Origin: Desulfobacula sp.
Lineage (GTDB): Bacteria; Desulfobacterota; Desulfobacteria; Desulfobacterales; Desulfobacteraceae
Reading direction: 5' to 3'
DNA: 64,000 nucleotides
Assembly: GCF_030611305.1 (NCBI RefSeq)
Contig: NZ_JAUWQB010000001.1
Location: 1-64,000 of the forward strand
Below, piece after piece: positions 47,660 to 57,714 of the stretch. The stretch's first letter is position 1. Every line of letters starts with the position of its first letter. The notes under the pieces were generated by a model that did not search any database, was not told where the DNA came from, and saw nothing but the letters and a program-made list of their open reading frames with translations. Made by a program: the position numbers and the translations under genes.

Positions 47660-47673
47660 TTAGGAGATGTAAA

Positions 47674-48450
47674 ATGAAAAGCTTTAAACTGATTTGTATT
47701 GTAAGTCTAATGATTTGTTTTTCCTATGGCCTGTCTTCAGCACATTTTGGAATGGTTATTCCTTCAGATAATATGGTCATGCAGGAGGATTCAAGAAAAC
47801 TTGAACTTCAACTTTCTTTTTCCCATCCCTTTGAAATTGTCGGGATGCCGCTTGTAAAACCGGAAGATTTTTTTGTGATCAACGATGGGGAAAAACAGGA
47901 TTTAAATGCAACGCTTAAAGAAACAAAAGTTATGGATCACAAGGCCTGGAAAACAGGGTATACCATAAAAAGACCCGGGGCATATACATTTGTAATGGAA
48001 CCCAAACCCTATTGGGAACCGGCTGAAGATTGTTTTATTGTTCATTATACAAAAACCGTGGTAGCCGCTTTTGGTGATGATGAGGGCTGGGACAGCGAGC
48101 TGGGACTGAAAACCGAAATTGTTCCGTTGTCCAAACCTTTTGGTCTTTATGCCGGAAATGTGTTCCAGGGAATCGTAAAGCTTGATGGTAAAGCAGTTCC
48201 CTATGCAGAAATAGAAGTGGAATTTTTTAATATTGATAAGAAAGTCCATGCGCCATCTGACTATATGATAACCCAGACCATAAAGGCTGATGGAAACGGT
48301 GTGTTTACCTATGCCGCACCTGTTGCCGGATGGTGGGGGTTTGCCGCATTAAATACATCTGATAAAAAATTGATGCATAATGGTGAAGAAAAGGATATAG
48401 AGTTGGGTGCAGTTTTATGGGTAAACTTTGAGAGTTGGCAGGAAAAATAG
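47674..48450 (+). CDS. DUF4198 domain protein (NikK-like, metal-transport associated)
   Basis: Signal peptide; AHFGMVIPSD; precedes CbiM-like gene. Confidence 0.8.
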   Translation: MKSFKLICIVSLMICFSYGLSSAHFGMVIPSDNMVMQEDSRKLELQLSFSHPFEIVGMPLVKPEDFFVINDGEKQDLNATLKETKVMDHKAWKTGYTIKRPGAYTFVMEPKPYWEPAEDCFIVHYTKTVVAAFGDDEGWDSELGLKTEIVPLSKPFGLYAGNVFQGIVKLDGKAVPYAEIEVEFFNIDKKVHAPSDYMITQTIKADGNGVFTYAAPVAGWWGFAALNTSDKKLMHNGEEKDIELGAVLWVNFESWQEK

Positions 48451-48451
48451 T

Positions 48452-49057
48452 ATGCACATTTCAGAAGGCGTTCTTTCAGGTCCGGTATTGGCCTCCGGCG
48501 CAGTTCTGGCCATGGCCGGGACCGCAATAGGGTTAAAAAAAATTGATTATGACCGCATTGTTCATGTGGCCATTCTGGCATCGGCTTTTTTTGTGGCATC
48601 ATTGATCCATGTAAATATCGGGCCTGCAAGTGCCCATCTGATTTTAAACGGGATTATGGGATTGCTGCTGGGATTTGCAGCAGTTCCGGCAATCCTGACC
48701 GCACTGCTTTTGCAGTCAGTCTTTTTTCAATATGGAGGCCTTACGACATTGGGGGTTAATGTTGTGGTGATGGCTGCTCCGGCAGTACTTGTACATTATC
48801 TTTTTTTACCATTGCTGGGAAAATCATCTCCCCTTAATTTCACTGCGGGATTTTTGGCCGGTCTGTTTTCCATATTGTTCTCATCCCTGTTATTAGGGCT
48901 GGCCTTATGGTTCACTGACGAGAATTTTTTTGAAACAAGCCTTGTTATTATTACGGCCCACATTCCCGTAATGATCATTGAAGGAATTGTGACAGGATTT
49001 TGTGTCACATTTCTTTTAAAAGTATATCCTGAAATTATACCGGTGAGAAAAAAATGA
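48452..49057 (+). CDS. CbiM/NikM-type ECF transporter S component
   Basis: MHISEGVLSGPVLASGA N-terminus (conserved His); HVNIGPASAHLILNGIMGLLLG. Confidence 0.92.
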   Translation: MHISEGVLSGPVLASGAVLAMAGTAIGLKKIDYDRIVHVAILASAFFVASLIHVNIGPASAHLILNGIMGLLLGFAAVPAILTALLLQSVFFQYGGLTTLGVNVVVMAAPAVLVHYLFLPLLGKSSPLNFTAGFLAGLFSILFSSLLLGLALWFTDENFFETSLVIITAHIPVMIIEGIVTGFCVTFLLKVYPEIIPVRKK

Positions 49058-49530
49058 AAATAAAACATACCATCCTCTTTGCACTCATATTAGCTATGAT
49101 TCCTGCAAGCTTCGCCTTTGCTCACAAGGTCATCATTTTTGCATGGGTTGAGGATGGCATGATACATACGGAAAGCAGTTTTGGTTCAAAAAGAAAAGCA
49201 AAAAAATCTACTATAACTATCGTTGATGAGAAAGGTTTGGTTGTTCATAAAGGAATTACAGATCAGGAAGGAAACTATTCATTTAAAATTCCTGATAAAA
49301 TCGATTCTGACCTTATATTAAAGCTTGATGCAGGAACAGCCCATCAAGCCCAGTGGAAAATTTCTAAAAATGAGCTTGTGACCGTTCATTCAGCCAAAGA
49401 TACCCGGGCAGCAATGAAGGAAAAAGAAAAACTGGAAGAACGTCCTTCTATCTTTAAAATAATCACAGGCATTGTCATAATTTTTGGACTGGCCCTGGCT
49501 GTAAAGTTTTTAAAAAGGAAATTTTTTTGA
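49054..49530 (+). CDS. NikL-like accessory protein
   Basis: AHKVIIFAWVEDGMIHTESSFGSKRKAKKSTITIVDEKG; C-terminal TM. Confidence 0.82.
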   Translation: MKIKHTILFALILAMIPASFAFAHKVIIFAWVEDGMIHTESSFGSKRKAKKSTITIVDEKGLVVHKGITDQEGNYSFKIPDKIDSDLILKLDAGTAHQAQWKISKNELVTVHSAKDTRAAMKEKEKLEERPSIFKIITGIVIIFGLALAVKFLKRKFF

Positions 49531-49531
49531 A

Positions 49532-50287
49532 ATGATTGAAGAAAAATTTGCATCAGGTCGGTCTTTCATCCATCAGCTTGATCCTAAAATACGCATCATT
49601 GCTTCGATTATTTTATCTTTTGCTGCGGCACTTTGTGATAATCTTTACATTGCAGGATTCTATTTTATTATTTCATCCATTTTAATCACAATGGCTAAAT
49701 TAAAATGGATGGATGTCGTTAATCGGTTAAAACCCCTTTTCTGGTTCCTTTTGATGATCTGGATTATCCTTCCCTTAACCTTTGACGGAGAAACTGTGTA
49801 CCAATATTATGGGTTAAGAATAACAGTTTCCGGTGTCATATTATGTTGCAAGATCACCATTAAATCGATAACCATATTACTAATATTCACCGCCCTTATT
49901 GCCACAATGACCGTGGCTTCCCTTGGAAATGGGCTTCACAGGCTTTATGTGCCCGACAAGATGGTCTTCCTTTTATTGATGTCATATCGATACATTGCAG
50001 TCATTGAGGAAGAATACAAAAGGCTTTTGCGGGCTGCAAAATTCAGGGGATTTAACCCTAAGACCAATCTGCATTCCTATAAGACATTTGCTTATCTTGC
50101 CGGCATGCTCTTTGTCCGGGCATCACTTAGAGCCCAAAGAGTACACCAGGCCATGTTGTGCCGTGGATTCAATCAAAAGTTTCATACCCTTGACGTTTAC
50201 CAGCCAAATAGATTAAACTCGATTTTTTTAATGGGTATATTTGCGGCAAGCTTAAGTCTTGTCATATTTGAAATTATGTGGATCTAA
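49532..50287 (+). CDS. cbiQ: CbiQ-type ECF transporter T component
   Basis: HQLDPKIRIIASI; ARAAKFRGF-like and HQAMLCRGF motifs. Confidence 0.9.
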   Translation: MIEEKFASGRSFIHQLDPKIRIIASIILSFAAALCDNLYIAGFYFIISSILITMAKLKWMDVVNRLKPLFWFLLMIWIILPLTFDGETVYQYYGLRITVSGVILCCKITIKSITILLIFTALIATMTVASLGNGLHRLYVPDKMVFLLLMSYRYIAVIEEEYKRLLRAAKFRGFNPKTNLHSYKTFAYLAGMLFVRASLRAQRVHQAMLCRGFNQKFHTLDVYQPNRLNSIFLMGIFAASLSLVIFEIMWI

Positions 50288-51021
50288 CAGTGACTGACAA
50301 TTCCAGTGTAATCAGATTAGAGGATATTTCTTATTCTTATCCGGGATCAAATACAAATGTCTTGGATCATCTGAATCTTGAGATCAACAAAGGTGACAGA
50401 ATTGGAATGATGGCTCCCAACGGGTCCGGCAAAACCACGTTGCTGCATACGATCATGGGGCTTTGCAAGCCTGAATCCGGCACCATAGAAGTGTTTGGAA
50501 AGTTGTTGAAAAATGAGAAAGACTTTATTCCGGTTCGTTCCAAAATCGGGTTATTATTCCAGGATTCTGATGATCAGTTGTTCTGTCCAACAGTACTGGA
50601 CGATGTGGCATTTGGACCGTTGAATCTTGGATTTTCTCCCCAGGATGCCATTGATACTGCAAGAAATACCCTTGAAAGGCTTGGAATACAAATTTTGGAA
50701 GGGCATGTAACCCACAGGCTGTCAGGTGGACAGAAACGCCTGGTCGCATTGGCTGCAGTCCTTGCCATGGAGCCTGAGGTTCTTTTGCTTGATGAGCCGA
50801 CAGCAGGGTTGGATCACAAGGTTAAGGAAAAATTGATTCATATTCTCAATAGTCTTGATATTTCTTACTTTGTCATTTCACACGAATTTGATTTTGCCAA
50901 AGCTGTAACAGATAAAATATATTCCATGGAAGATGGTAAGATTTTAAGAGATGATGAAATTCATATCCATCGCCATGAGCATGTCCATAAACATGGAAGA
51001 CATCCCCACAATCACAAATAA
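50278..51021 (+). CDS. cbiO: CbiO-type ECF transporter ATPase with His-rich C-terminal tail
   Basis: APNGSGKTTLLHTIMGL; LSGGQKRLVALAAVLAMEPEVLLLDEPTAGLD; tail HIHRHEHVHKHGRHPHNHK; GTG start. Confidence 0.92.
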   Translation: MDLTVTDNSSVIRLEDISYSYPGSNTNVLDHLNLEINKGDRIGMMAPNGSGKTTLLHTIMGLCKPESGTIEVFGKLLKNEKDFIPVRSKIGLLFQDSDDQLFCPTVLDDVAFGPLNLGFSPQDAIDTARNTLERLGIQILEGHVTHRLSGGQKRLVALAAVLAMEPEVLLLDEPTAGLDHKVKEKLIHILNSLDISYFVISHEFDFAKAVTDKIYSMEDGKILRDDEIHIHRHEHVHKHGRHPHNHK

Positions 51022-51060
51022 CGCTTAGGTAAATTGCTAATAGGCCTGATATGTCTTTTA

Positions 51061-51555
51061 TCAGACACCAAGTTCTTTTCGAAATGATTTCATATTGGCT
51101 TTGTATTGTTCAAATTCATCTGTTGAGAGTTCATCAGGAAAAACAAGCTCGACAGAGGTTAGTAACTCAATTACATTATTGGCATGGGGAGCCACAGCAA
51201 GCACACCAATTTTGCTTCCCTTTTCAAGCTTGATTTTTCCCAGCATAAACTCTGTGATAAATTTACTTTCTTTTTTTAAGATCTTTTTCCAGACCTGGGG
51301 TGTGGCTCCCATAAGGAATTCAGCCTCTTTTTTACCCTTTTCTTCTGATACCAGTTCAAGCCTGATGAGTTCTCCTTGTTCAAAAAACAGGCAAAAAAAT
51401 ACGTCCTTTTCAATCCCCCATGAGGGCTCTGCTTTGACTCGATAAACCATTTTTCCGGAAAGTTTTTTCAGTTTTTCTTTGGCCTGCGGATTTGACCGGT
51501 AAATCCTGGCACTTTCTTTCAACCATTCCGGTGTGCAGTAATAAAAGGTTGCCAT
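51061..51555 (-). CDS. SCP2-like sterol carrier domain protein
   Basis: FFCLFFEQGELIRLELV...FLMGATPQVWKKILKKESKFITEFMLGKIKLEKG architecture. Confidence 0.65.
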   Translation of the reverse strand: MATFYYCTPEWLKESARIYRSNPQAKEKLKKLSGKMVYRVKAEPSWGIEKDVFFCLFFEQGELIRLELVSEEKGKKEAEFLMGATPQVWKKILKKESKFITEFMLGKIKLEKGSKIGVLAVAPHANNVIELLTSVELVFPDELSTDEFEQYKANMKSFRKELGV

Positions 51556-51567
51556 GAATTTTCTCCT

Positions 51568-53280
51568 TTAGTAAACAATATGATTCATTTGATTTTTTTT
51601 TTGTGAAATTTTATCTATGACTTCATCCCGCAAAACTTTTTTAAAAAGTTTTTCCGTAACGGTCATGGGAAGTTCATCCCTGAACTCCACAAACTTTGGC
51701 ACGGCATAGGGAGCCAGGTGTTCACGGCAAAAACTGCGGATATCATCTTCAGTTACAATTTCAGGATAGTCTTTATGCAGCTTGATTACCGCTGCGATTC
51801 TTTCACTTCCCGGGATCTTGGGATCAGGAACTCCAAATGACGCTGCCATGAGCACAGCAGGATGCTTAAAAATCACCTCATCTACCTGGGTGGAATAGAC
51901 CTTGTTACCTGACACATTGATCATATCTTTGATCCGGTCTGTCATATGAAAATAACCGTCTTCATCCATGTAGGCAATGTCCCCGGTTTTCAGCCACCCG
52001 TCTTTAGTAAGACCGGAACCTGTTTCAGGCCAATACCCTTTCATGACCTGTGGGCCTTTCACCAGGATTTCTCCGGGCTCTCCAAAGGGCGTTTCCTCCC
52101 CGGTATCCTGGTCTATGATTTTACATTCCGTGTCAGGGGCAGGCACACCAAGCCCTGTTTTTTCCTTGAGCATGAATCCTGTGATTTTAGAAAAACCAGA
52201 GATATTAAAATGTGTTAAAGGTCCGGTTTCGGTAAGACCATAGCCTTCAGATACAGGGTTTCCAAGTTCATCTTTGATGGAATCTGCTACATCCTTTGGC
52301 AAAGGAGCGGCTCCGCTCATGGGGATCGCATTGATTCTACCGACTTTTTTCTGTGCAATGCGCATGAATTGCGTGGGTACGGCCGTAATCATGAATGGCC
52401 TGTACTCCTTTATGGTTTCCACAATAAATTCAATGTCCCTGGGATCAGGCATCAGAATCAGGCGCATCCCAAGATATGCGGCAGACTGGGACATATACCG
52501 GCCGTAGGAGTGAAACAGAGGCACTGGTAAAAGAATCGAGGATTTACCTTGAATGCCCTTGATCATGGGTTTCATCATCCAGGGAAGCCCCATGCGGATA
52601 CAACAAGCCCGGTTGAAATGGGTGATCATGACACCTTTTGGCACCCCTGTGGCACCTCCGGTAAAGGCCAGTTCACACAAATTGTTTTTAGGGTCTATTG
52701 TTATGTCGGGTGGTATAGCCTCGCTGTCCTCAAGAAGCTGTCTGAACTCATAAACGCCGTCAGGTATGTCTTCTTCTACGGGTTCTATGTCAAACCCCTC
52801 TTTTGAAGTCACAATGACAGAGGAAAACCTGCATTTCTCCTTGAGATTTAAAACCCTTGTTAGCTGGTCTTCACGGCAGATCAGTACTTTGGCTTTTCCG
52901 CTGCCTGCTTCATGGACCAGTCCATCATCCGTACGCAGAATACTGGTTGGGATAGCTGCCGCACCTGTTTTTAAAATACCCCAGTCTGCAATAATAGCTT
53001 CAGGGCAGTTGGGCAGGAAAACACAGACCTTGTCTCCTTTTTTCACGCCGAGACCTGTCAGGGCGTTGGCAAGTTTGTCTGCATAAATCTTGAGATCCTT
53101 GTAGGTAATGGTGCGCTTAAGAAACAGAATTGCAGTCTGGGCAGGATATTTTTTGGCAGCATTGTCCAGAACATTGAAAAGAGGCTCTTCAGGATAGGGT
53201 GCCAGGCTGTGGTCCAGCTTATAGGGACCCAGTTTATAGCTTTTTAACCAGGGTTTATCTAAATAACTCAAAATTTTCAC
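51568..53280 (-). CDS. AMP-binding acyl-CoA synthetase
   Basis: LAFTGGATGVPKGVMITH; EGYGLTETGPLTHFN; WLKTGDIAYMDEDGYFHMTDRIKDMINVSGNKV. Confidence 0.92.
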   Translation of the reverse strand: MKILSYLDKPWLKSYKLGPYKLDHSLAPYPEEPLFNVLDNAAKKYPAQTAILFLKRTITYKDLKIYADKLANALTGLGVKKGDKVCVFLPNCPEAIIADWGILKTGAAAIPTSILRTDDGLVHEAGSGKAKVLICREDQLTRVLNLKEKCRFSSVIVTSKEGFDIEPVEEDIPDGVYEFRQLLEDSEAIPPDITIDPKNNLCELAFTGGATGVPKGVMITHFNRACCIRMGLPWMMKPMIKGIQGKSSILLPVPLFHSYGRYMSQSAAYLGMRLILMPDPRDIEFIVETIKEYRPFMITAVPTQFMRIAQKKVGRINAIPMSGAAPLPKDVADSIKDELGNPVSEGYGLTETGPLTHFNISGFSKITGFMLKEKTGLGVPAPDTECKIIDQDTGEETPFGEPGEILVKGPQVMKGYWPETGSGLTKDGWLKTGDIAYMDEDGYFHMTDRIKDMINVSGNKVYSTQVDEVIFKHPAVLMAASFGVPDPKIPGSERIAAVIKLHKDYPEIVTEDDIRSFCREHLAPYAVPKFVEFRDELPMTVTEKLFKKVLRDEVIDKISQKKNQMNHIVY

Positions 53281-53345
53281 TCCTGCGATTATTTTTTTTA
53301 ATTAATAAAGGACAAGATAATTTATTTTGCAGCTTTTCCGCGGAT

Positions 53346-55211
53346 CTACTTGGCAATATCTTCTTGAATTCCAAGTGCTAAAAGTTTATCAGATCCGGGG
53401 TTGCCCGTTGTCTTGTCCCAGCCCCTGAAATCGTAATAGGCATCTTTCATCATTTCCAGGGTTTCTTCATCTATGACCATGCCCTTTGCCGGACCTTCAG
53501 GCAAAGGATCTTTCATTAAGCGACCAGGAAGCGTATCATGGGTCCTGTCCATGCCGACTTTTGCATTATACAGCCGTGCCAGGTTGTAAATACGCTCGCC
53601 GCAGCGGCGGAAGTCATCCACATCCATGTCCCAGCCCAGGGCATAATTTATCAGCTCCGTATAGTCTGATGCTGGAAGCAACATACCCATGAATTTGCAG
53701 GCCCCGATTGCATCAAAAGCGGTCAAGGCGTTTTCCAGGTCCACAACAACTTTTGTTTCTCGGGGGTCTGCAACAAAAGGATCTTTTATTTTGCTGTCAT
53801 CCACTAAAACAAAGGGAGAATCAATAAAAGTAGGGCCTTCTATAAAAGCTGTGATATGATCTCCTCCTCTGTTGGCTGTCACATACCCCAGTCCGCATAT
53901 CTTTGCGGCACGCGGATCATAGGCCGGCAGTTCCATGCCTTTGACGTTCATGGCAAAATGGCTTGAATTTTTTCCAAGTTTTTGAGCTGCAATGCGGGAA
54001 CCTTCTGCCAGAAGATCACCAATACCTTCTCTTTTAGCAATTTTTTTCACCAGATCAATGACCAGGTCTGCATTACCAAATTTAAGTTCCAGTCCATGGG
54101 TCATTTCTTTGGTCAAAATACCCTTTTCATAGCACTCCAAAGCAAAAGCAATGGTGGAGCCTGTAGATATGGTATCAAGTCCGTTTTCATTGCAAAGATA
54201 GTTAGCCATGGTTATGGCATTCATGTCAGATACACCGCACAGGGCTCCTAAAGTGTTGGCAGATTCGTATTCAGGGCCTTCACCGGTTTTTCCGGCATAC
54301 TTTCCTTCTTTAATCGTTGTGCCGCGACCGCAGGCGATTGGACAGGCAAAGCAGGATACACCCTTATCCAGAACCGTGTTGGTCAATGCCTCGCTGTTGA
54401 CTTTTTCGATGTCATCAAACACACCCGTCTGCCAGTTACGGGTAGGATAGCCGCCCCGTGCATTGACCATGTCCGATACCATGTTTGTGCCAAAAGCTTC
54501 AAACCCCACTTTGAGCATGGATTCATCCAGAAAATCAATCTGACGTCTGGCAGTTGTTTTAAATTTTTCAGGATCTGCAATATCGAATTTGGCTTTTCCT
54601 GCACAAACAATGGCTTTAAGCTTTTTAGACCCCATGACGGCGCCCATACCTGTTCGGCCGACCGCACGGTGCTTGTTGTTCATAATGGCAGCATATCGTA
54701 CAAGATTTTCTCCGCCAGGACCGATGGACGCAATAGTAACTTTGTTGTCACTCGTCTCTTCGAGGATGTCTTCGGTTTCCGGAACGGTTTTGCCCCATAA
54801 ATTTTTGGCAGGCAGCAATTTAACTTCTCCGTCCAGAATTTCAAGGTATACCGGAATTTCAGAACTTCCTTCAATTATAAACCCGTCAAAACCAGCCCGT
54901 TTCATGGCAGGTCCAAAACTTCCCCCTGAGTTTCCATGACCCCATAAGCCTGTGAGAGGGGATTTTGCAACAACCGAGTATCGACTGGCACTTGCTGATG
55001 AGGTGCCTGTCAAAGGTCCCGTCATGAAAATAAGCTTATTATCCGGACCTAGGGGATCGGTATCAGCAGGTACTTCTTCGAACAGATATTTTGTTGCCAG
55101 CCCAGCACCACCCAGGTAATCCCTGGCCCATTGTTCTGGAATTGTTTCAATAGCTGTTGTGCCGCTGGTGAGATTAACCCTTAAGATTTTATCCATAAAT
55201 CCGTATTTCAT
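53346..55211 (-). CDS. Tungsten-containing aldehyde ferredoxin oxidoreductase family protein
   Basis: GFMDKILRVNLTSGTTAIETI; GPLTGTSSASASRYSVVAKSPLTGLWG; CFACPIACGR. Confidence 0.92.
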   Translation of the reverse strand: MKYGFMDKILRVNLTSGTTAIETIPEQWARDYLGGAGLATKYLFEEVPADTDPLGPDNKLIFMTGPLTGTSSASASRYSVVAKSPLTGLWGHGNSGGSFGPAMKRAGFDGFIIEGSSEIPVYLEILDGEVKLLPAKNLWGKTVPETEDILEETSDNKVTIASIGPGGENLVRYAAIMNNKHRAVGRTGMGAVMGSKKLKAIVCAGKAKFDIADPEKFKTTARRQIDFLDESMLKVGFEAFGTNMVSDMVNARGGYPTRNWQTGVFDDIEKVNSEALTNTVLDKGVSCFACPIACGRGTTIKEGKYAGKTGEGPEYESANTLGALCGVSDMNAITMANYLCNENGLDTISTGSTIAFALECYEKGILTKEMTHGLELKFGNADLVIDLVKKIAKREGIGDLLAEGSRIAAQKLGKNSSHFAMNVKGMELPAYDPRAAKICGLGYVTANRGGDHITAFIEGPTFIDSPFVLVDDSKIKDPFVADPRETKVVVDLENALTAFDAIGACKFMGMLLPASDYTELINYALGWDMDVDDFRRCGERIYNLARLYNAKVGMDRTHDTLPGRLMKDPLPEGPAKGMVIDEETLEMMKDAYYDFRGWDKTTGNPGSDKLLALGIQEDIAK

Positions 55212-55395
55212 ATTTTCCCTCCATTTAAATTAATCGGTCTTAATTTTATTTCTTCTGATGAGTGTCATCGAATAATAGCTGAATGGATCGAAAAATTTAA
55301 TGATTAAAAAAAATAACAGGTGTTGTGTAAAGAGGTTTTTAAACCATTAAACTCAGATTAAACTTTTCAACAAAGGCAGGATGGAATATCTTGTA

Positions 55396-55821
55396 TCAGG
55401 ATTTTGGCAATAGGTTTGCAAGTTCTTTCTGAATACAATAATAAATGTCTTCGTCACTGCCATAAACATCAATGACATCTCTGTGATTGATTAGTTTTTC
55501 CACAATAAATGTTGTCAGGTACAGGCTTGCAATGTTAGGATTTGAAATAAGCGTCCTAAAAGGGGCGACCATAAAATCAATATCAAAATCGTCTGCTTTA
55601 CAAAGAGTATCAAGACACCTTGCTATTTGCTTTTCAATGCTGGATTTGGAGACTGTTTCAACGAGGCCTGTTTCAATGAGTTTCATGGAGATTTTATTGC
55701 TAAAGGCATCTACGTTGTCCCGGATGGTGCTGATGGTTCTGATTCTTTCCCGTTCTTTGGATGATTCGATTTTTGAAAGAAGTTTTGCTTCCCTGTTTCC
55801 GGTATAAAAAATTTTAGCCAT
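55396..55821 (-). CDS. Hypothetical protein
   Basis: Long ORF upstream-adjacent to recJ in the same orientation; start MAKIFYTGN. Confidence 0.65.
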   Translation of the reverse strand: MAKIFYTGNREAKLLSKIESSKERERIRTISTIRDNVDAFSNKISMKLIETGLVETVSKSSIEKQIARCLDTLCKADDFDIDFMVAPFRTLISNPNIASLYLTTFIVEKLINHRDVIDVYGSDEDIYYCIQKELANLLPKS

Positions 55822-55902
55822 AAAATTATCCTTACTTATCAAAATCATAAAATATTAATCTATATTTATATAATAAAAACAGGACGTTTTTCAAGCTAAA
55901 AA

Positions 55903-57612
55903 TTAAAAATCCTCGATAATAATCTGAGCCGTGTTTGTTTTGAATTTATTAATTTTAATCTTAAATGCAATTTTAGGATAATAATCAGGGGAATTATCTG
56001 GATCATTGATATTAAAATGAAACGCCTCAACCCGATGCCGGGAAATGGAAGCGGCTTTTTCAAGAACCATTTTCCTGTGGTTGTTTCCAATAATATAAGA
56101 AGAGGTTACCCGGATGTCTTCACAGATAAATACCGGTTCAGGGTTTGCCACACCAAAAGGCCTTAACCGGTCAAGTTCTTTGGCCAGGTTGTAATCGATA
56201 TCTTCTAAATCAAGAATGGCATCAATGGTCAAGGTTTTTTGAAAATCTTTTTCAGAATAAACTTCTTCCATATGCCGATTCAAACTTTGACAAAGCGCTG
56301 GTAAATTACTTTTTTTCACCGTAAGTCCCGAAGCCATGGCATGACCGCCGAATCTCTCAAGCAGCGTCTCATTTTCCATGAGTGCCTGATGGATATTAAT
56401 ATGATTGATACTTCGACCGGAACCAATGGCATATTCACCGCTGCTTCCCAGTAAAATAACCGGGCAAAAATATTTTTTTGACAGCTTTGATGCGGCAATC
56501 CCTAAAACACTCGGGTTCCATTGATCATCCCATAAAAACAGGAGGTTGCTGTCTAACAGGTTGGGATTTTTGAGCAGGCGGCGTTCAATATCAACTATAA
56601 TTTCTTTCTCGATCTTTTGTCGTTTTGTGTTTAACTGGTCAAGAAGAGATGCTGTTTTTTCGGCATTAACGATATCCGGGCTGGTAAGTTGTGTAACACA
56701 GATTCTGGCATGGGAAATTCTGCCGGCAGCATTGATCTTTGGGACAATTTTAAATGAAATGTCATCTGAATCAATCTTTCGGGAATCAATTCGGCAGATT
56801 TCGACAAGCGATTTTATTCCAAGCCTTGTCCCCTGTCTGATTCTTTTAAGCCCTGCAATACAAAGCACACGATTTTCATTGATTAACGGAACCATATCTC
56901 CGATGGTTCCAATGGTAAAAAGATCCAGATAGTCTATGAGATTGGGTTCAGTGATGTCACCCCAAAAATTTTTTTCTCTAAAAAATTTTCTTAAACCCAT
57001 GACAAGAAAAAAAGCAACGCCCACACCAGCAAGAAAGTTTAAACCGGATGGACAGTCTTCTCTTTTGGGGTCAACCACTGCCACAGCAGAGGGCAGGGTG
57101 GCAGAAGGCTCATGATGATCGGTGATGATGACGTCGATATCTTCAAGATTGGCATCCTTGACTGCTTCATGGCTGCTCACACCGCAGTCAACCGTAATAA
57201 TCAAATCAATCTCCTGATCCAAGGCCATTTGAATATGATCTGGCTGGAGGTTGTAGCCCTCTTTGATCCGATGGGGAATATACCATGAAACATTTGCACC
57301 TGAATATTCAAGAAAATCACTGAGAAGCGCTGTGGCGGTGACACCATCCGCATCAAAATCTCCAAAAACAAGTATTTTTTCCTGATTTTCAACCGCAGTA
57401 AAAATCCGGTCCACAGCCTTGTCCATATCCTTTAAAAGGAAAGGATCGGTAAGATTTTTAAGGTTTGGATTTAAGAAGAAAATGGCATCCTCTACCGTGG
57501 AAATGCCTCTTGCTGAAAGCAGTGTAGCCAAAAGAGGATGGCAGTCCAAGCCTTTGGCTAACAGCTCAACGGTTTTCTGATCAGGGTCAAAATGTTTTAG
57601 TATTGTATCCAT
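55903..57612 (-). CDS. recJ: Single-stranded-DNA-specific exonuclease RecJ
   Basis: VFGDFDADGVTATALL; VDCGVSSHEAV; ITDHHEP; GGHAMASGLTV. Confidence 0.93.
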   Translation of the reverse strand: MDTILKHFDPDQKTVELLAKGLDCHPLLATLLSARGISTVEDAIFFLNPNLKNLTDPFLLKDMDKAVDRIFTAVENQEKILVFGDFDADGVTATALLSDFLEYSGANVSWYIPHRIKEGYNLQPDHIQMALDQEIDLIITVDCGVSSHEAVKDANLEDIDVIITDHHEPSATLPSAVAVVDPKREDCPSGLNFLAGVGVAFFLVMGLRKFFREKNFWGDITEPNLIDYLDLFTIGTIGDMVPLINENRVLCIAGLKRIRQGTRLGIKSLVEICRIDSRKIDSDDISFKIVPKINAAGRISHARICVTQLTSPDIVNAEKTASLLDQLNTKRQKIEKEIIVDIERRLLKNPNLLDSNLLFLWDDQWNPSVLGIAASKLSKKYFCPVILLGSSGEYAIGSGRSINHINIHQALMENETLLERFGGHAMASGLTVKKSNLPALCQSLNRHMEEVYSEKDFQKTLTIDAILDLEDIDYNLAKELDRLRPFGVANPEPVFICEDIRVTSSYIIGNNHRKMVLEKAASISRHRVEAFHFNINDPDNSPDYYPKIAFKIKINKFKTNTAQIIIEDF

Positions 57613-57714
57613 TGGTTTAGAAGGAATTTATATAAACAAACCACCATAATGTCAATTTGTACCTTTAATAAAATACCTTGACAATTCAACCTATAGACAA
57701 TTATTTATAATTTC

